Source: JAILZP01 sp037444185 (GTDB lineage Bacteria > Bacillota > Desulfotomaculia > Desulfotomaculales > Desulfocucumaceae). Taken from it: 64,000 bases of DNA. The position numbers and the translations under genes were made by a program. This document shows, one piece after another, positions 40,442-49,847 of the stretch. The notes under the pieces were generated by a model. It had not been told where the DNA came from and searched no databases. It worked only from the letters and a program-made list of their open reading frames with translations. The DNA lies in NCBI GenBank assembly GCA_037444185.1, contig JBBIMW010000006.1, positions 26,745 to 90,744 on the forward strand. The letters are read 5' to 3'. Position 1 is the stretch's first letter. The number at the start of each line of letters is the position of its first letter.

Positions 40442-42340
40442 ATGGAATACTGGGGTTATGCCGGCGGCATTCTGGAAGTTGATTTGACCAGCGGCAGCAT
40501 CCGGCGGGAGAATCTGACAGAAGAACTGATACGGAACTACCTCGGCGGGCTGGGCTTTAACGCCAGCTTGTTGTACCGGGAAATAAAAGCCGGCACCGAT
40601 CCCCTGGGACCCGGCAACATTCTGATGTTCAGCACCGGCCCCCTGGTGGGCACCAGTGTCCCCACAGCCTGCAGAACCGAAGCCTCGGCCCTGTCCCCGG
40701 CCACCGGCCTGTTCGGCACCGCCAATTCCGGCAATTACTGGGGCGGAGAGCTAAAATACGCCGGGTACGACTCTTTGATAATCAGGGGCAAGTCCCGGAG
40801 CCCGGTTTACATAATGATAAATGATGGCGGAGTACGCATACTTGACGCAAAACACCTCTGGGGAAAGGACGCCTGGGACACCATCGGGGCGATTCGGGAA
40901 AGACACGGAGACCCTGAGATTCAGGCGGCGGCAATAGGCCCGGCAGGAGAAAACAAGGTCCGCTATGCCAGCATCGAAAACGGTCCCTATGACGCATGGG
41001 CCCGTACCGGCCTGGGGGCGGTAATGGGCGGCAAAAACCTGAAGGCCGTTGCGGTCAGGGGGACCGGGCCGGTACGGGTGGCCAGCCCGAAAGATTATAA
41101 CGGGGCGCTGGAAGACACCCGCAGGGCCATTTACGGTTCCCCTTTCTACGAGGCTTTCAAAAAATTCGGCACCATGCTGGCCAGTATACCCTACTACGAG
41201 TTCGACAGTCTTCCGGGACGAAACTTTCAGACGGGAAGGCCGGAAAACTGGATGGAAACCAGAAGTCGCAAACGGCTTGCGGAATTGAGCGAGCGCGGTG
41301 TTTCCTGCCAGGCCTGCCCCATCGCCTGCGCCCACTGGGTGAAGGTTAGAGAGGGCCCCTATGCAGGACTGGAGATAAAGGATATGGAAGTCACGCCGGT
41401 GATAGGTTTCGGAGCCGGCTGCGACATTCAGGGACTGCCGGCCATTGCGGCCCTCTGCGGTTCATGCCAGCGTCTCGGACTGGATATGGTCTCCGCCGCC
41501 GCCTGTGTGGCCTTTGCCATGGAAATGTATCAGAGAGGCATAATCACAAAAAAACATCTGGGTTTTGAACTGACTTGGGGAGACGAGGAGGGCACTTTCA
41601 AACTGCTGGAGATGATCGCCAACCGGCGGGGCATCGGAGACGTGCTGGCCGAAGGAACAGCCAGGGCCTCGGCCTGTTTTCCCGGAGCCGGGGATCTCGC
41701 CGCACATGTCAAAGGACTGGAATTCTTTCTGGCCGACCCCAGGGGGAGGTGGTCTACCTGGACCTTCGGCTATCTGACCAATATCCGGGGCGGTGACCAC
41801 CTGCGTACCAGGAACCCTGTGGAAAACCTAAGGCACAATGAAAACCCCGTTCCGTACCGCACGGAAAAGTTTGACTTTCCGGACCCTGTATACAGCCGCC
41901 TAGACATGCCGGAGCACCTGAAAAAGGCTGCCTTCGACCCGGTCACCAGGGATGTTTCCATACCCGTCATGTCCAAATGGTCGGAAGATTTGATTTCCAT
42001 ATACAATGCCCTGGGCATGTGCATCAGGCCCCCTGTTCTTCACACCGTGGGACCCTCCCTCTTCTCAAGGCTGCTGGAGGCCCTTACGGGCTTAAACATC
42101 ACTGCCGGGGACCTGTCCAGGGCGGGGGAGCGCATTTGGAACACCATCAAGCTGTTCAATATAAAACACGGGGAGAAGCCGGAACAGTCGGACTACCCGC
42201 CCAGATTCTACCGTGAGAGAAAACCGCTGGATCCGGGGGAGGTTAAATCCGTCCTGCAGGAATACTACCGGATAAGAGGCTGGGATCCTGTCACCGGTGT
42301 TCCCACACAGGAAAAATTAGAGGAACTGGGGGGCTTTTGA
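40442..42340 (+). CDS. Aldehyde:ferredoxin oxidoreductase, canonical CX2CX3C type
   Basis: 632-residue tungsten bis-pterin enzyme. N-terminal domain with GGLGFNASLLYREIKAG, GTSVPTACRTEASALSPATGLFGTANSGNYWGGELKYAG, and GAVMGGKNLKAVAVRG. Cluster cysteines C289, C292, C296 (CQACPIAC) and C527 (NALGMC) follow the Pyrococcus AOR pattern CX2CX3C...C. It is preceded by its ferredoxin gene, and lies 34 kb from the first AOR (6608-8335), which differs in the cluster motif. Substrate (short, aromatic or other aldehydes, or the reverse acid reduction) not decided. Confidence 0.92.
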   Translation: MEYWGYAGGILEVDLTSGSIRRENLTEELIRNYLGGLGFNASLLYREIKAGTDPLGPGNILMFSTGPLVGTSVPTACRTEASALSPATGLFGTANSGNYWGGELKYAGYDSLIIRGKSRSPVYIMINDGGVRILDAKHLWGKDAWDTIGAIRERHGDPEIQAAAIGPAGENKVRYASIENGPYDAWARTGLGAVMGGKNLKAVAVRGTGPVRVASPKDYNGALEDTRRAIYGSPFYEAFKKFGTMLASIPYYEFDSLPGRNFQTGRPENWMETRSRKRLAELSERGVSCQACPIACAHWVKVREGPYAGLEIKDMEVTPVIGFGAGCDIQGLPAIAALCGSCQRLGLDMVSAAACVAFAMEMYQRGIITKKHLGFELTWGDEEGTFKLLEMIANRRGIGDVLAEGTARASACFPGAGDLAAHVKGLEFFLADPRGRWSTWTFGYLTNIRGGDHLRTRNPVENLRHNENPVPYRTEKFDFPDPVYSRLDMPEHLKKAAFDPVTRDVSIPVMSKWSEDLISIYNALGMCIRPPVLHTVGPSLFSRLLEALTGLNITAGDLSRAGERIWNTIKLFNIKHGEKPEQSDYPPRFYRERKPLDPGEVKSVLQEYYRIRGWDPVTGVPTQEKLEELGGF

Positions 42341-42350
42341 AAAAGTCCGC

Positions 42351-42704
42351 CTAGACTTCTTCGGCCTTGACGATAAAATAGTTTTGTTCAAGGGTGGTGT
42401 CGGCTATCTTCATAAAACTTTCCTCGGGATTCCATGTCAGCTGTATACGTATGCCGTCAAAGTAGTCCACCCTTTCGATTTCGCCACTGGCAACCCTCCT
42501 GCCCGCTGGTGTCTGATGGGTAAAAACCAACTGAAACTTTTCGTTCCGCACAAGTTTAAAAAAGGAGTCGCCCACCGTCTTTTCTATAATAACCACTTCG
42601 GGTACGGATTTATCCAGCAGTTTTTTGTTTTTGGTATACCAGTCCAGAGTTCCAGCCTTGACATTTATTTCATCTATCATGTCGTCTTTTCTAACAGCCA
42701 CCAT
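42351..42704 (-). CDS. Conserved-looking small protein of unknown function
   Basis: Not recognised. 117 residues from ATG 42704, which has GAGGGGTG upstream; a longer start at 42722 is less likely. Beta-rich, mixed charged sequence (EVVIIEKTVGDSFFKLVRNEKFQLVFTHQTPAGRRVASGEIERVDYFDGIRIQLTW), no signal peptide or helices. Convergent with the aldehyde oxidoreductase gene and divergent from the NadR-like ATPase gene at 42888. Confidence 0.6.
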   Translation of the reverse strand: MVAVRKDDMIDEINVKAGTLDWYTKNKKLLDKSVPEVVIIEKTVGDSFFKLVRNEKFQLVFTHQTPAGRRVASGEIERVDYFDGIRIQLTWNPEESFMKIADTTLEQNYFIVKAEEV

Positions 42705-42887
42705 TGCACACCCCTCTGGCATGTTATACTTAATATGAGTAATTCCGCGTACTCAGATTTAATCCTGCTAAAACAGCCATAAAATATGAAAAGTTTGTGC
42801 CGAAAAATACAAATTCTGCGCAATCTCTCATTGTTAAAAGGTGAAGCGGCCGTAAATCTCTAACATTATATGCAAAGGTGTGATTGG

Positions 42888-43445
42888 ATGGGTCAGAAAA
42901 AAATCGCCGTCATCGGGGGCCCCGGAACGGGAAAAACCACCCTGGTCAAGCAGCTGGATGTGGAATACAGCCTGGCCGGCTATATCTCAGACGTGTGTCT
43001 CGAGTTCGCCCGGTCCTACATAGTCAATTACGGTGTTCCCAGTAGCATTTTCGAACAGTTCCTCCTCTACGAGGGCCAGAAGCAGAGGGAAGCGGAATTT
43101 AAACACTGCGAGATTCTTTTTTGCGACAACGCCACTATCCTAAATTATGTCTACGGGCTTTTAACCTGTGATTACAAAAACCCCAAAGAGGTATACAGCC
43201 TGATGAAGCTGTACCAGTGGGCCATGCAGGATCTCCCGGGCTACCGGATATTTTACGTCCCCAGAGAATTCTCCCTGACCAAGGACGGTGTTCGCTATCA
43301 AGACGAAGAATTTGCCGTGATGGTGGATAAAAAGATTAAGAATTTCCTGGACATAATGAATGTGCCTTACACGGTGGTACAGGGCGACATACAGGCCAGG
43401 GTGTCCAGAGTTAAAGAGATAATAGGGTTTGAGTGTCGCAGATGA
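42888..43445 (+). CDS. AAA_28/NadR-like P-loop ATPase
   Basis: 185-residue P-loop protein: Walker A GGPGTGKTT near residues 8-16, and LFCDNATILNYVYG with the Walker B-like aspartate. The NadR-kinase/AAA_28 group phosphorylates nucleosides or acts in unknown ways. No NadR N-terminal helix-turn-helix or nucleotidyltransferase domain. ATG 42888 after AAGGTG; an upstream ATG at 42870 is in frame. Stands alone apart from the divergent small gene. Confidence 0.75.
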   Translation: MGQKKIAVIGGPGTGKTTLVKQLDVEYSLAGYISDVCLEFARSYIVNYGVPSSIFEQFLLYEGQKQREAEFKHCEILFCDNATILNYVYGLLTCDYKNPKEVYSLMKLYQWAMQDLPGYRIFYVPREFSLTKDGVRYQDEEFAVMVDKKIKNFLDIMNVPYTVVQGDIQARVSRVKEIIGFECRR

Positions 43446-43479
43446 TCATTTTAAAGCCCCATGACTGCCCGCCGACGAC

Positions 43480-43506
43480 AATACCCGGGTGCTGAACCCG
43501 GGTATT
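43480..43506. terminator. Bidirectional hairpin between convergent genes
   Basis: AATACCCGGGT (43480-43490), loop GCTGA, ACCCGGGTATT (43496-43506): a perfect 11-base-pair stem between the ATPase gene (plus) and the RND pump gene (minus). A short T-rich stretch follows on the plus strand. Confidence 0.6.
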
Positions 43507-43527
43507 CGAGTTTTGACTGCTTTATTG

Positions 43528-46500
43528 TTATTTTGCCGCAACTCCGGCCTTGCCTGACCAGAGGGACATTCTTCCCGCAATATTCCGCCCCATATCGTCA
43601 AAAATGGTATAGACAACAGGTATCAGAACCAACGTCACCATGGTGGAAAAAGTCAGCCCGAAGGCCACCACCACCGCCAGCGGGGCCTGTCCCTCCGATC
43701 CCTCGCCGCTGCCGAAGGCAAGGGGCAACAGGGCCAACACCGTGGAAAGGGTGGTCATCAATATCGGGCGAAGCCTCACCGGGCCGGCCTCACGCAGGGC
43801 TTCATCACGGCCAAGGCCCCGCTTTCTGAGTGTGTTGACGTAATCCACCAACACTATGGCGTTGTTGACCACGATACCCACCAGCATGACATAACCGATC
43901 AGCGCCGGCACGCTCAAGTGGTGACCAGTCACCAATAGTCCCAAAGCCACTCCAATAATGGTGGGCGGGACGGAAAACATTATTACAAAAGGATAAAATA
44001 GCGATTCAAATTGGGCCGCCATTACCATGTATACCAGCACGATGGCCAATATAACGGCCAAGCCCATGTCCCCGAAGGACTCCACCATGTCCTTGGCCTG
44101 CCCGCCCAACTCCATGGAATACCCCGCCGGAAGTTTTATGGCGTCCAGCTTTTTTTGAATATCACTGTTCACACTGCCAAGATCACGCCCCACCAGTTCC
44201 GTGGTCACTTCCACCAGTCTGGCCTGATTATATCTGGTGATGCTGATGGGGGCATCCTTAATCTCTATGGAGGCCACATCCCGCAGCGCCACCCTGGCCC
44301 CGGAGGCAGAGTTGATCATGGTGTTGGCCAGATTATTGATGTTAAGCCGGTAATCCTCCGGGTACAACAGCCTTACATTTATTTCATCCCTGCCGGTTTT
44401 CACCCTGGTGACCACCTGACCGTCAAAGGCGGTCCTCACCGCGCCAAGAGCCTGTCCCACGGTCACTCCGTACTGTCCCGCCCTCTGGCGATCAATCACC
44501 ACTTGCAGCTCCGGCCGCGCGTCCTCAAGACTGCTGGTGACATTGCGGGTGCCCGGAACAGTCCTGACCTCCTTGGCCACCAAATTCCCCAGTTCTTTCA
44601 GTACCAGCAGGTCGTCCCCCCTGATCCTGACACTGATGGGGGCCCCCCCGCCGTGAGTGTTGCCGTCGCCCGACTCCTGAACGGTGAACTTGGCGCCGGG
44701 AACCCGGTTTAGCTGATCCCTGAGCTCTTCCACCACCTGTATGGTGGAAACATCCCTTTCCGCCAAGGGCTTTAGCTTGATCTGAACATTGGCCAGATTG
44801 GGCGTGCCGCCGCCCATTATAGCAAAATACCCGCCACTGCCCACACTGGAAAAGATCGTGTCTGTGGCCGGAATGGAGGAGGCTATTTCCTCCACCCTGC
44901 CCACAATTCTGCCGGTTTCCGCCAGTTGGGAGCCCGACGGGGCTTCCACGGTCACCGTTATTTGCCCCTGGTCCATCCGGGGCACAAACTCCGTGCCCAC
45001 CACTGCAAACAACAGAACACAGGAGCCCGCGAAAAGTCCGGCGGAGGTAAGCACCACCGTTTTACGGTGTCCCAGGGACCAGTTCAGCAGCCTGGAGTAC
45101 TTGCCGGTGAAGCCCATATAATATTTCCCGAACTTCTCCGCCGGCATGTGCAGTGTGTTCAGAAGACGGCCGCGGCCCCGAAGATCCCCGGTGACTGCAT
45201 CATAGTCTGCAATGTTGACCTTCATCATCCTGGTGGTAATCATAGGCACCAGGGTCAGGGCAGCAAAAAGAGCGGCCAAATGGGAGAAGCTTACCGTCAG
45301 GGCCATGGGTCCGAAGAGTATACCGGCCAGTCCCTGCACAAACACTATGGGCATAAAAACCACCACCTGGGTGGCCGCCGAAGCCGTCACCGCGTTGCCC
45401 ACCTCGGCGGTTCCCAGTCTGGCCGCCTCGATTATACCATGGCCGTTCTGCCTGTACCGGTATATACTTTCCAGCACCACCACCGAAAAGTCCACCAGGG
45501 AGCCCAGTCCCAGGGCCAGGCCTCCCAAAGACAGCATATTTATGGTCTGCCCCCCGAAATACATCATGCTGAAGGTGGCAATTACTGAAATGGGAATTAC
45601 CAGCGCCACCACGACGGTACTGCGAAAGCTCCTGAGAAACAGATAGAGAACCACCACCGCCAGCAGCCCGCCCAGCACGGCGTGCTCCACTACATTGTAT
45701 ATCGAATTCTTGATGAACCTGGAGGAATCCATGATGGTATCCAGTTTTGCGCCCTGGGGAAGTTCCGGCTGAATGGCGGCCACGGCCTTCTGCACCCGGT
45801 TGGCCACCTGAACGGTGTTGCTTCCGGTTTCCTTCATTACCATTAGGCCTACTGAAGGCTTTCCGTTCACGTAGCTTATCTGGGTGGTCTTTTTAAAGTC
45901 GCTCTTAATTTCCGCCAGGTCCCCCAGGCGCACCGCACCGCCGCCGGGCAAGCCCACCGTTATATTTTCCAGATCGCCGGCCTTCTTATAGTCCCCAATG
46001 ATTCTTATGTCCAGTTCACTGGATCCCCTGACCGTGCTGCCAGCCGTTCCCGAAAGGTTTTCGGAACCAACGGCCTGGGCCACCTGTCCCGCTGTCAGAC
46101 CGTACGCCTGTAGTCTGGAGTGGTTGAGCACCACCTTTATTTCCTTTTCCCGGCCCCCCGTCACATAGACCGATGCCACTCCCTCAAGCCTTTCCAGCCT
46201 CGGCTGGACCACGTCCTTGGCAATCCTTTTCATTTCCGACAGGTCTGATCCCGAAAGGGTGAAGGACATAATAGGCATACTGTTTGGGTCCATTTTATAT
46301 ATTCTGGGGGTTTTCACATCGGAGGGCAGAAAGCCCCTGACCATGTCCACCTTATCCCTTATGTCCAGGGCCGCCTGATCCATATCAGATCCCCAGTTGA
46401 GCCTGATGCCTATCCTGGAAACACCCGGCTCCGACCAGGAGAAAATCTCCTGTACATTGCCCGCCGTGGAGAGAACCGATTCCAGCGGCCTGGTGACCAG

Positions 46501-46683
46501 ATTTTCCACCTCCGCCGGAGAAGCCCCCTCGTAGTCTGCGGTAACCAATACAAAGGGCAAATTCATGTCCGGATAAAGGTCCACCCTGAGCCTGGGCAGG
46601 GATACCATCCCCACCAACACCAGCGCCAAAATCAACATGGTTATGGCCACCGGGCGGTCAACCGAAAAATTGACAATCCTCAC
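43528..46683 (-). CDS. RND-family efflux transporter (HAE1/AcrB type)
   Basis: 1051-residue inner-membrane pump of the resistance-nodulation-division superfamily. Hallmarks: opening MRIVNFSVDRPVAITMLILALVLVGMVSLPRLRVDLYPDMNLPFVLV, LGGLALGLGSLVDFSVVVLE (helix 4) with the conserved acidic residue region, and LVDYVNTLRKRGLGRDEAL near the end; two halves each with a large periplasmic-type loop. In Gram-positive relatives such pumps act without an outer-membrane channel and often transport lipids, drugs or metals. Four-base overlap with the adaptor gene. Substrate unknown. Confidence 0.95.
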   Translation of the reverse strand: MRIVNFSVDRPVAITMLILALVLVGMVSLPRLRVDLYPDMNLPFVLVTADYEGASPAEVENLVTRPLESVLSTAGNVQEIFSWSEPGVSRIGIRLNWGSDMDQAALDIRDKVDMVRGFLPSDVKTPRIYKMDPNSMPIMSFTLSGSDLSEMKRIAKDVVQPRLERLEGVASVYVTGGREKEIKVVLNHSRLQAYGLTAGQVAQAVGSENLSGTAGSTVRGSSELDIRIIGDYKKAGDLENITVGLPGGGAVRLGDLAEIKSDFKKTTQISYVNGKPSVGLMVMKETGSNTVQVANRVQKAVAAIQPELPQGAKLDTIMDSSRFIKNSIYNVVEHAVLGGLLAVVVLYLFLRSFRSTVVVALVIPISVIATFSMMYFGGQTINMLSLGGLALGLGSLVDFSVVVLESIYRYRQNGHGIIEAARLGTAEVGNAVTASAATQVVVFMPIVFVQGLAGILFGPMALTVSFSHLAALFAALTLVPMITTRMMKVNIADYDAVTGDLRGRGRLLNTLHMPAEKFGKYYMGFTGKYSRLLNWSLGHRKTVVLTSAGLFAGSCVLLFAVVGTEFVPRMDQGQITVTVEAPSGSQLAETGRIVGRVEEIASSIPATDTIFSSVGSGGYFAIMGGGTPNLANVQIKLKPLAERDVSTIQVVEELRDQLNRVPGAKFTVQESGDGNTHGGGAPISVRIRGDDLLVLKELGNLVAKEVRTVPGTRNVTSSLEDARPELQVVIDRQRAGQYGVTVGQALGAVRTAFDGQVVTRVKTGRDEINVRLLYPEDYRLNINNLANTMINSASGARVALRDVASIEIKDAPISITRYNQARLVEVTTELVGRDLGSVNSDIQKKLDAIKLPAGYSMELGGQAKDMVESFGDMGLAVILAIVLVYMVMAAQFESLFYPFVIMFSVPPTIIGVALGLLVTGHHLSVPALIGYVMLVGIVVNNAIVLVDYVNTLRKRGLGRDEALREAGPVRLRPILMTTLSTVLALLPLAFGSGEGSEGQAPLAVVVAFGLTFSTMVTLVLIPVVYTIFDDMGRNIAGRMSLWSGKAGVAAK

Positions 46684-47885
46684 CTGCCCTCACCCCCCCG
46701 GCCGGAGTTTTCCTTCACCGTTCCCTCCACCCTCACTTTCATCCCGTCAACCAGCAGATGATTACCCCGCACAACCACTGTCTCTCCCTGCCGGACACCG
46801 GAAAGCACCTGGGTGTATCCCCCTCCGGTGATGCCGGTGGTCACCTTCCGGTGCAGGGCCACGCCGTCTTCCACCACGAACAGCCCGGGACCGCTGTCTT
46901 CCTCCAGCAGCGCATCCGAAGGAACCACCAGGGCGCTTTCCACTTGCTTTACCCTGAAGATCAGGTCGGCCACCATGCCGGGCATCACTTCCCGGCTGTT
47001 TTCAACCAGCTTGATCTCTGCGGCGAAGGCCCTGGTCACCGGGTCAGCCAGGGGCGCTATGGTATTTACCGTTCCTTTAAAAATTTTTGCCGCTGCGGGC
47101 ACAAAAACCTCCACCTGCTGGTTTAGCCCCACCTTAACGACCAAGTTTTCGGGCAAATGCACTTTCACCAGCAGCGGGTCATCCTGAATCAATATAAAAA
47201 CAGGAGATTGCTGTGAAACCATTTCCCCAGTCTCCACCATGCGCCTGGCCACCACTCCGGGAAAGGGCGCCTTTATCTCAGTGTTTATGTAGTCGGTGCG
47301 GGCCTTTTCCAGCATTGCCCGGCACTGGGCTATCTGGGCCCGGTTTGCCTTGTATCCGCTTTCAGCCGCCGCCAGCTGACTTTTGGCGGTCTCCAGCTGG
47401 CTTTTGGACACCGCCCCCTGCCTGAAAAGCTCCTCCATGCGCTGGTAATTAATCACCGCGTTTTCGTAGCCGCTCTCCATCTGTATAGAGTTGGCCTCGG
47501 CCATGGCCAGATTGGCCTCGGCCTGCTTCAGGGCGGATAAATAGTCGGCTTGATCAATGGTAAGCATTATCTGACCATGCTCCACCCTCTGGCCGACGCT
47601 GACATTAACAGAACTCACCCTGCCCATAACCCTGGGGGCCAGCTTCGCCTCGGCAAAGGGAACCACCGTGCCGGCCAATCTTAACTCTTCACCGAAGGGC
47701 CGGCTTATCACGCTGGCCGCCTCCACCGGCTGCAGCCTTTCCTGAAACGCCCCGCTGTCAATTTTTTTATTATTAAAACGTATGGCCACCAGCAGCGCGA
47801 ATATTAACAACAATGCCAGCGCCATCACAGGTCTGACCCATTTTTTTCCTTTGGATGTTTTATTATCCACCGGCATTCTCCCCAT
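46680..47885 (-). CDS. RND efflux periplasmic adaptor (HlyD/MFP family)
   Basis: 401-residue membrane fusion protein. N-terminal membrane anchor (VMALALLLIFALLVAIRF), lipoyl/beta-barrel halves with EELRLAGTVVPFAEAKLAPRVMGRVSSVNVSVGQRVEHGQIMLTID (about 70-115), a coiled-coil hairpin (about 115-175, LAMAEANSIQMESGYENAVINYQRMEELFRQGAVSKSQLETAKSQL) and a C-terminal barrel. The start at 47885 overlaps no other gene. Together with the downstream RND gene it forms an export complex, and the pair is co-translated through a four-base overlap. The gap before it at 47886-47966 is small. Confidence 0.92.
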   Translation of the reverse strand: MGRMPVDNKTSKGKKWVRPVMALALLLIFALLVAIRFNNKKIDSGAFQERLQPVEAASVISRPFGEELRLAGTVVPFAEAKLAPRVMGRVSSVNVSVGQRVEHGQIMLTIDQADYLSALKQAEANLAMAEANSIQMESGYENAVINYQRMEELFRQGAVSKSQLETAKSQLAAAESGYKANRAQIAQCRAMLEKARTDYINTEIKAPFPGVVARRMVETGEMVSQQSPVFILIQDDPLLVKVHLPENLVVKVGLNQQVEVFVPAAAKIFKGTVNTIAPLADPVTRAFAAEIKLVENSREVMPGMVADLIFRVKQVESALVVPSDALLEEDSGPGLFVVEDGVALHRKVTTGITGGGYTQVLSGVRQGETVVVRGNHLLVDGMKVRVEGTVKENSGRGGEGR

Positions 47886-47966
47886 CTTAAATGTTTAACC
47901 TGCTAAATTGTTAGCTGTGCTAAATTTAACCCTTTTACATAATGATGTCAACAGAATATTTGCACG

Positions 47967-48094
47967 AGAACAAATTCGCCCTTCGGGCGACTGGAATCCA
48001 GAATCCAGGAGTCAGAATCCAGAATAAAAGGAACCTTATTTAATTTATCCACAAAACCTGTGAAAGCACAATTTCCTAATACATTAAAAAAAGC
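47967..48094 (+). repeat. Dispersed ~125-bp intergenic repeat, copy 3
   Basis: Almost identical to 8526-8651 (a few substitutions and one-base indels). Starts AGAACAAATTCGCCC, ends in an A-tract, and runs straight into the palindrome GCCGTCATATGACGGC (48093-48108). Confidence 0.88.
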
Positions 48095-48110
48095 CGTCAT
48101 ATGACGGCCT
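48086..48110 (-). terminator. Terminator of the HIT-alr-nnr unit, fused to the repeat
   Basis: On the minus strand, GCCGTCATATGACGGC (48093-48108) is followed by a run of Ts. It is correctly placed after the HIT gene and is part of the hairpin end of the dispersed repeat. Confidence 0.75.
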
Positions 48111-48130
48111 TCACTGCAAATCCGGAAGTT

Positions 48131-48628
48131 TTACCAGGGAGGCGACTTTTCCATAGCCTCGGCCAGTTTTTTATAGGTCAGGTCCAACCCCTCTGAAATC
48201 ACCCTGACGTCTCCGATCACCGGCATAAAGTTGGTGTCCCCTCCCCAGCGGGGGACAATATGTATGTGAAAGTGGCCGGGCACTCCAGCGCCGGCTATTT
48301 TCCCCAAATTCACCCCGATGTTGAAACCTTCGGGATTGAATGTTGATCTCAGAAGACCCGTCATTTTCTGGGTGACCAGCCCCAGTTCCAGTAATTCACC
48401 CTTTTCCAGATCGGTGATGTCACCTGCGTGCCTCTTCGGCGCTATCAGGAGGTGCCCGTTGTTATAAGGGTAGAGGTTAAGCATCACAAAGGTTTTATCC
48501 CCCCGGTACAAAACATGGTTCTCCATGTCCCGATTCGACTCCAGTTTTTCGCAAAATATACAGTTTGACCCATGATCCTTGCCGATGTATACAGTTCTCC
48601 ACGGGGCCCATATCCTCTCCATATGCAT
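48131..48628 (-). CDS. HIT-family nucleotide hydrolase
   Basis: 165-residue histidine-triad protein. Catalytic motif HFHIHIVPRW (HxHxH) near residues 112-121, upstream HLLIAPKRHAGDITDLEK, and N-terminal zinc-like cysteines (CIFCEKL). The family hydrolyses phosphoanhydride or phosphoramidate nucleotides such as Ap4A; the long CxxC form resembles Ap4A phosphorylase/hydrolase-like proteins of Firmicutes and archaea. ATG 48628 or the internal ATG two codons later. Precedes the repeat-linked terminator. Confidence 0.92.
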   Translation of the reverse strand: MHMERIWAPWRTVYIGKDHGSNCIFCEKLESNRDMENHVLYRGDKTFVMLNLYPYNNGHLLIAPKRHAGDITDLEKGELLELGLVTQKMTGLLRSTFNPEGFNIGVNLGKIAGAGVPGHFHIHIVPRWGGDTNFMPVIGDVRVISEGLDLTYKKLAEAMEKSPPW

Positions 48629-48674
48629 ACTATCTCCTTCGGTGTTTTATTCTTTCCCCATGCTGCGGACAACG

Positions 48675-49847
48675 TCAACGATTGTGCCCATGGTCGCCAC
48701 AGAGGACACTGGGCGGGCTGTTTTCAAGGTAGATTCTGGGCACCCTGGCCCCCACCAGGCAGACCACCTCGTAATTAATGGTCCCCATCCACCCGGCCAC
48801 TTCCTCCACGGGCAGCGTCACATCCCCCTGCCTCCCGAAAAGTATTACCTCGTCCCCGGGAGCGACACCCGGAACGTCCCCCACATCAATCATGCACTGA
48901 TCCATGCAAACCCTGCCCGCCACCGGAGCCCGCCTGCCCCTGACCAAAACCTCGCCCTTAGAGGACAGCCGCCTGGAGTACCCGTCGGCATATCCCACGG
49001 GAATGGTGGCGATGACAGTGTCCCTTTCGGTGATGTAAGTGCACCCGTAGCTTACCGGATACCCGGGTGGAACTCCTTTCACCTGAATTATCCTGGTCTT
49101 GAGGGACATGACGGGTTTCAGCCCTATTTTCCGCCTTTCCACCTCCCCGGAGGGATAAAGACCGTACAGCATAATCCCGGCTCTGACAAGATTCAGGTGG
49201 GTTTCCGGCAAATCAATAATGGCGGCGCTGTTGGCGCAGTGCCGTAGCGGAAATTCCAGTCCCTCCCCCTTGAGGCCGTTCAATAATTTTACAAAACTAT
49301 CCCACTGACGCCGGGCAAATGATTTGTCGGCGCTGTCGGCGGTGGCAAAATGGCTGAATATCCCCACCGCATAAAGATGCTTCAGGCCGGCCACGGCCTT
49401 TACATCCTCCACCGCCGTGCCGGCTCCAGCCAGAATCCCTATTCTCCCCATGCCGGTGTCAATTTTGATGTGGACCGGAATCCTCACACCGAGCCCGGCG
49501 GCCCTGTCGTTCACCATCCGTGCGTACTCGACGCTGTAAACCGTCTGTTCCAGACCATATTCGGCAACGTCCCGGATCATGCCGGCCGGTGTGTACCCGA
49601 GAATCAAAATGGGCGCCGCAATACCCGCCCTGCGAAGCTCCACCCCCTCTGCGGCCCTGGCCACGGCAAGCCGGGCGGCCCCGCCGACCAGGGCCGCCTT
49701 CGACACCTCGATGGCGCCGTGTCCGTATGCGTTGGCCTTGACCACGGCCATCACTTCCGCCCGGGGGCATGACTGTCTGCGAATTTCCCTTATGTTATGA
49801 GCAAGGGCGCCGAGATCCACCTCCGCCCAAACCGGCAGGTCCATCAT
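48675..49847 (-). CDS. alr: Alanine racemase
   Basis: 390-residue PLP enzyme making D-alanine for peptidoglycan. PLP-binding lysine K37 in VKANAYGHG; HIKIDTGMGRIG and SYGCTYITERDTVIATIPVGYADGYSR carry the active-site tyrosine and other family residues; GRVCMDQCMIDVGD is the C-terminal core. ATG 49847 forms an ATGA overlap with the stop of nnr and has GGAGG upstream (an ATG three bases later is also possible). The nnr-alr-acpS neighbourhood is standard in Firmicutes. Confidence 0.96.
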   Translation of the reverse strand: MMDLPVWAEVDLGALAHNIREIRRQSCPRAEVMAVVKANAYGHGAIEVSKAALVGGAARLAVARAAEGVELRRAGIAAPILILGYTPAGMIRDVAEYGLEQTVYSVEYARMVNDRAAGLGVRIPVHIKIDTGMGRIGILAGAGTAVEDVKAVAGLKHLYAVGIFSHFATADSADKSFARRQWDSFVKLLNGLKGEGLEFPLRHCANSAAIIDLPETHLNLVRAGIMLYGLYPSGEVERRKIGLKPVMSLKTRIIQVKGVPPGYPVSYGCTYITERDTVIATIPVGYADGYSRRLSSKGEVLVRGRRAPVAGRVCMDQCMIDVGDVPGVAPGDEVILFGRQGDVTLPVEEVAGWMGTINYEVVCLVGARVPRIYLENSPPSVLCGDHGHNR

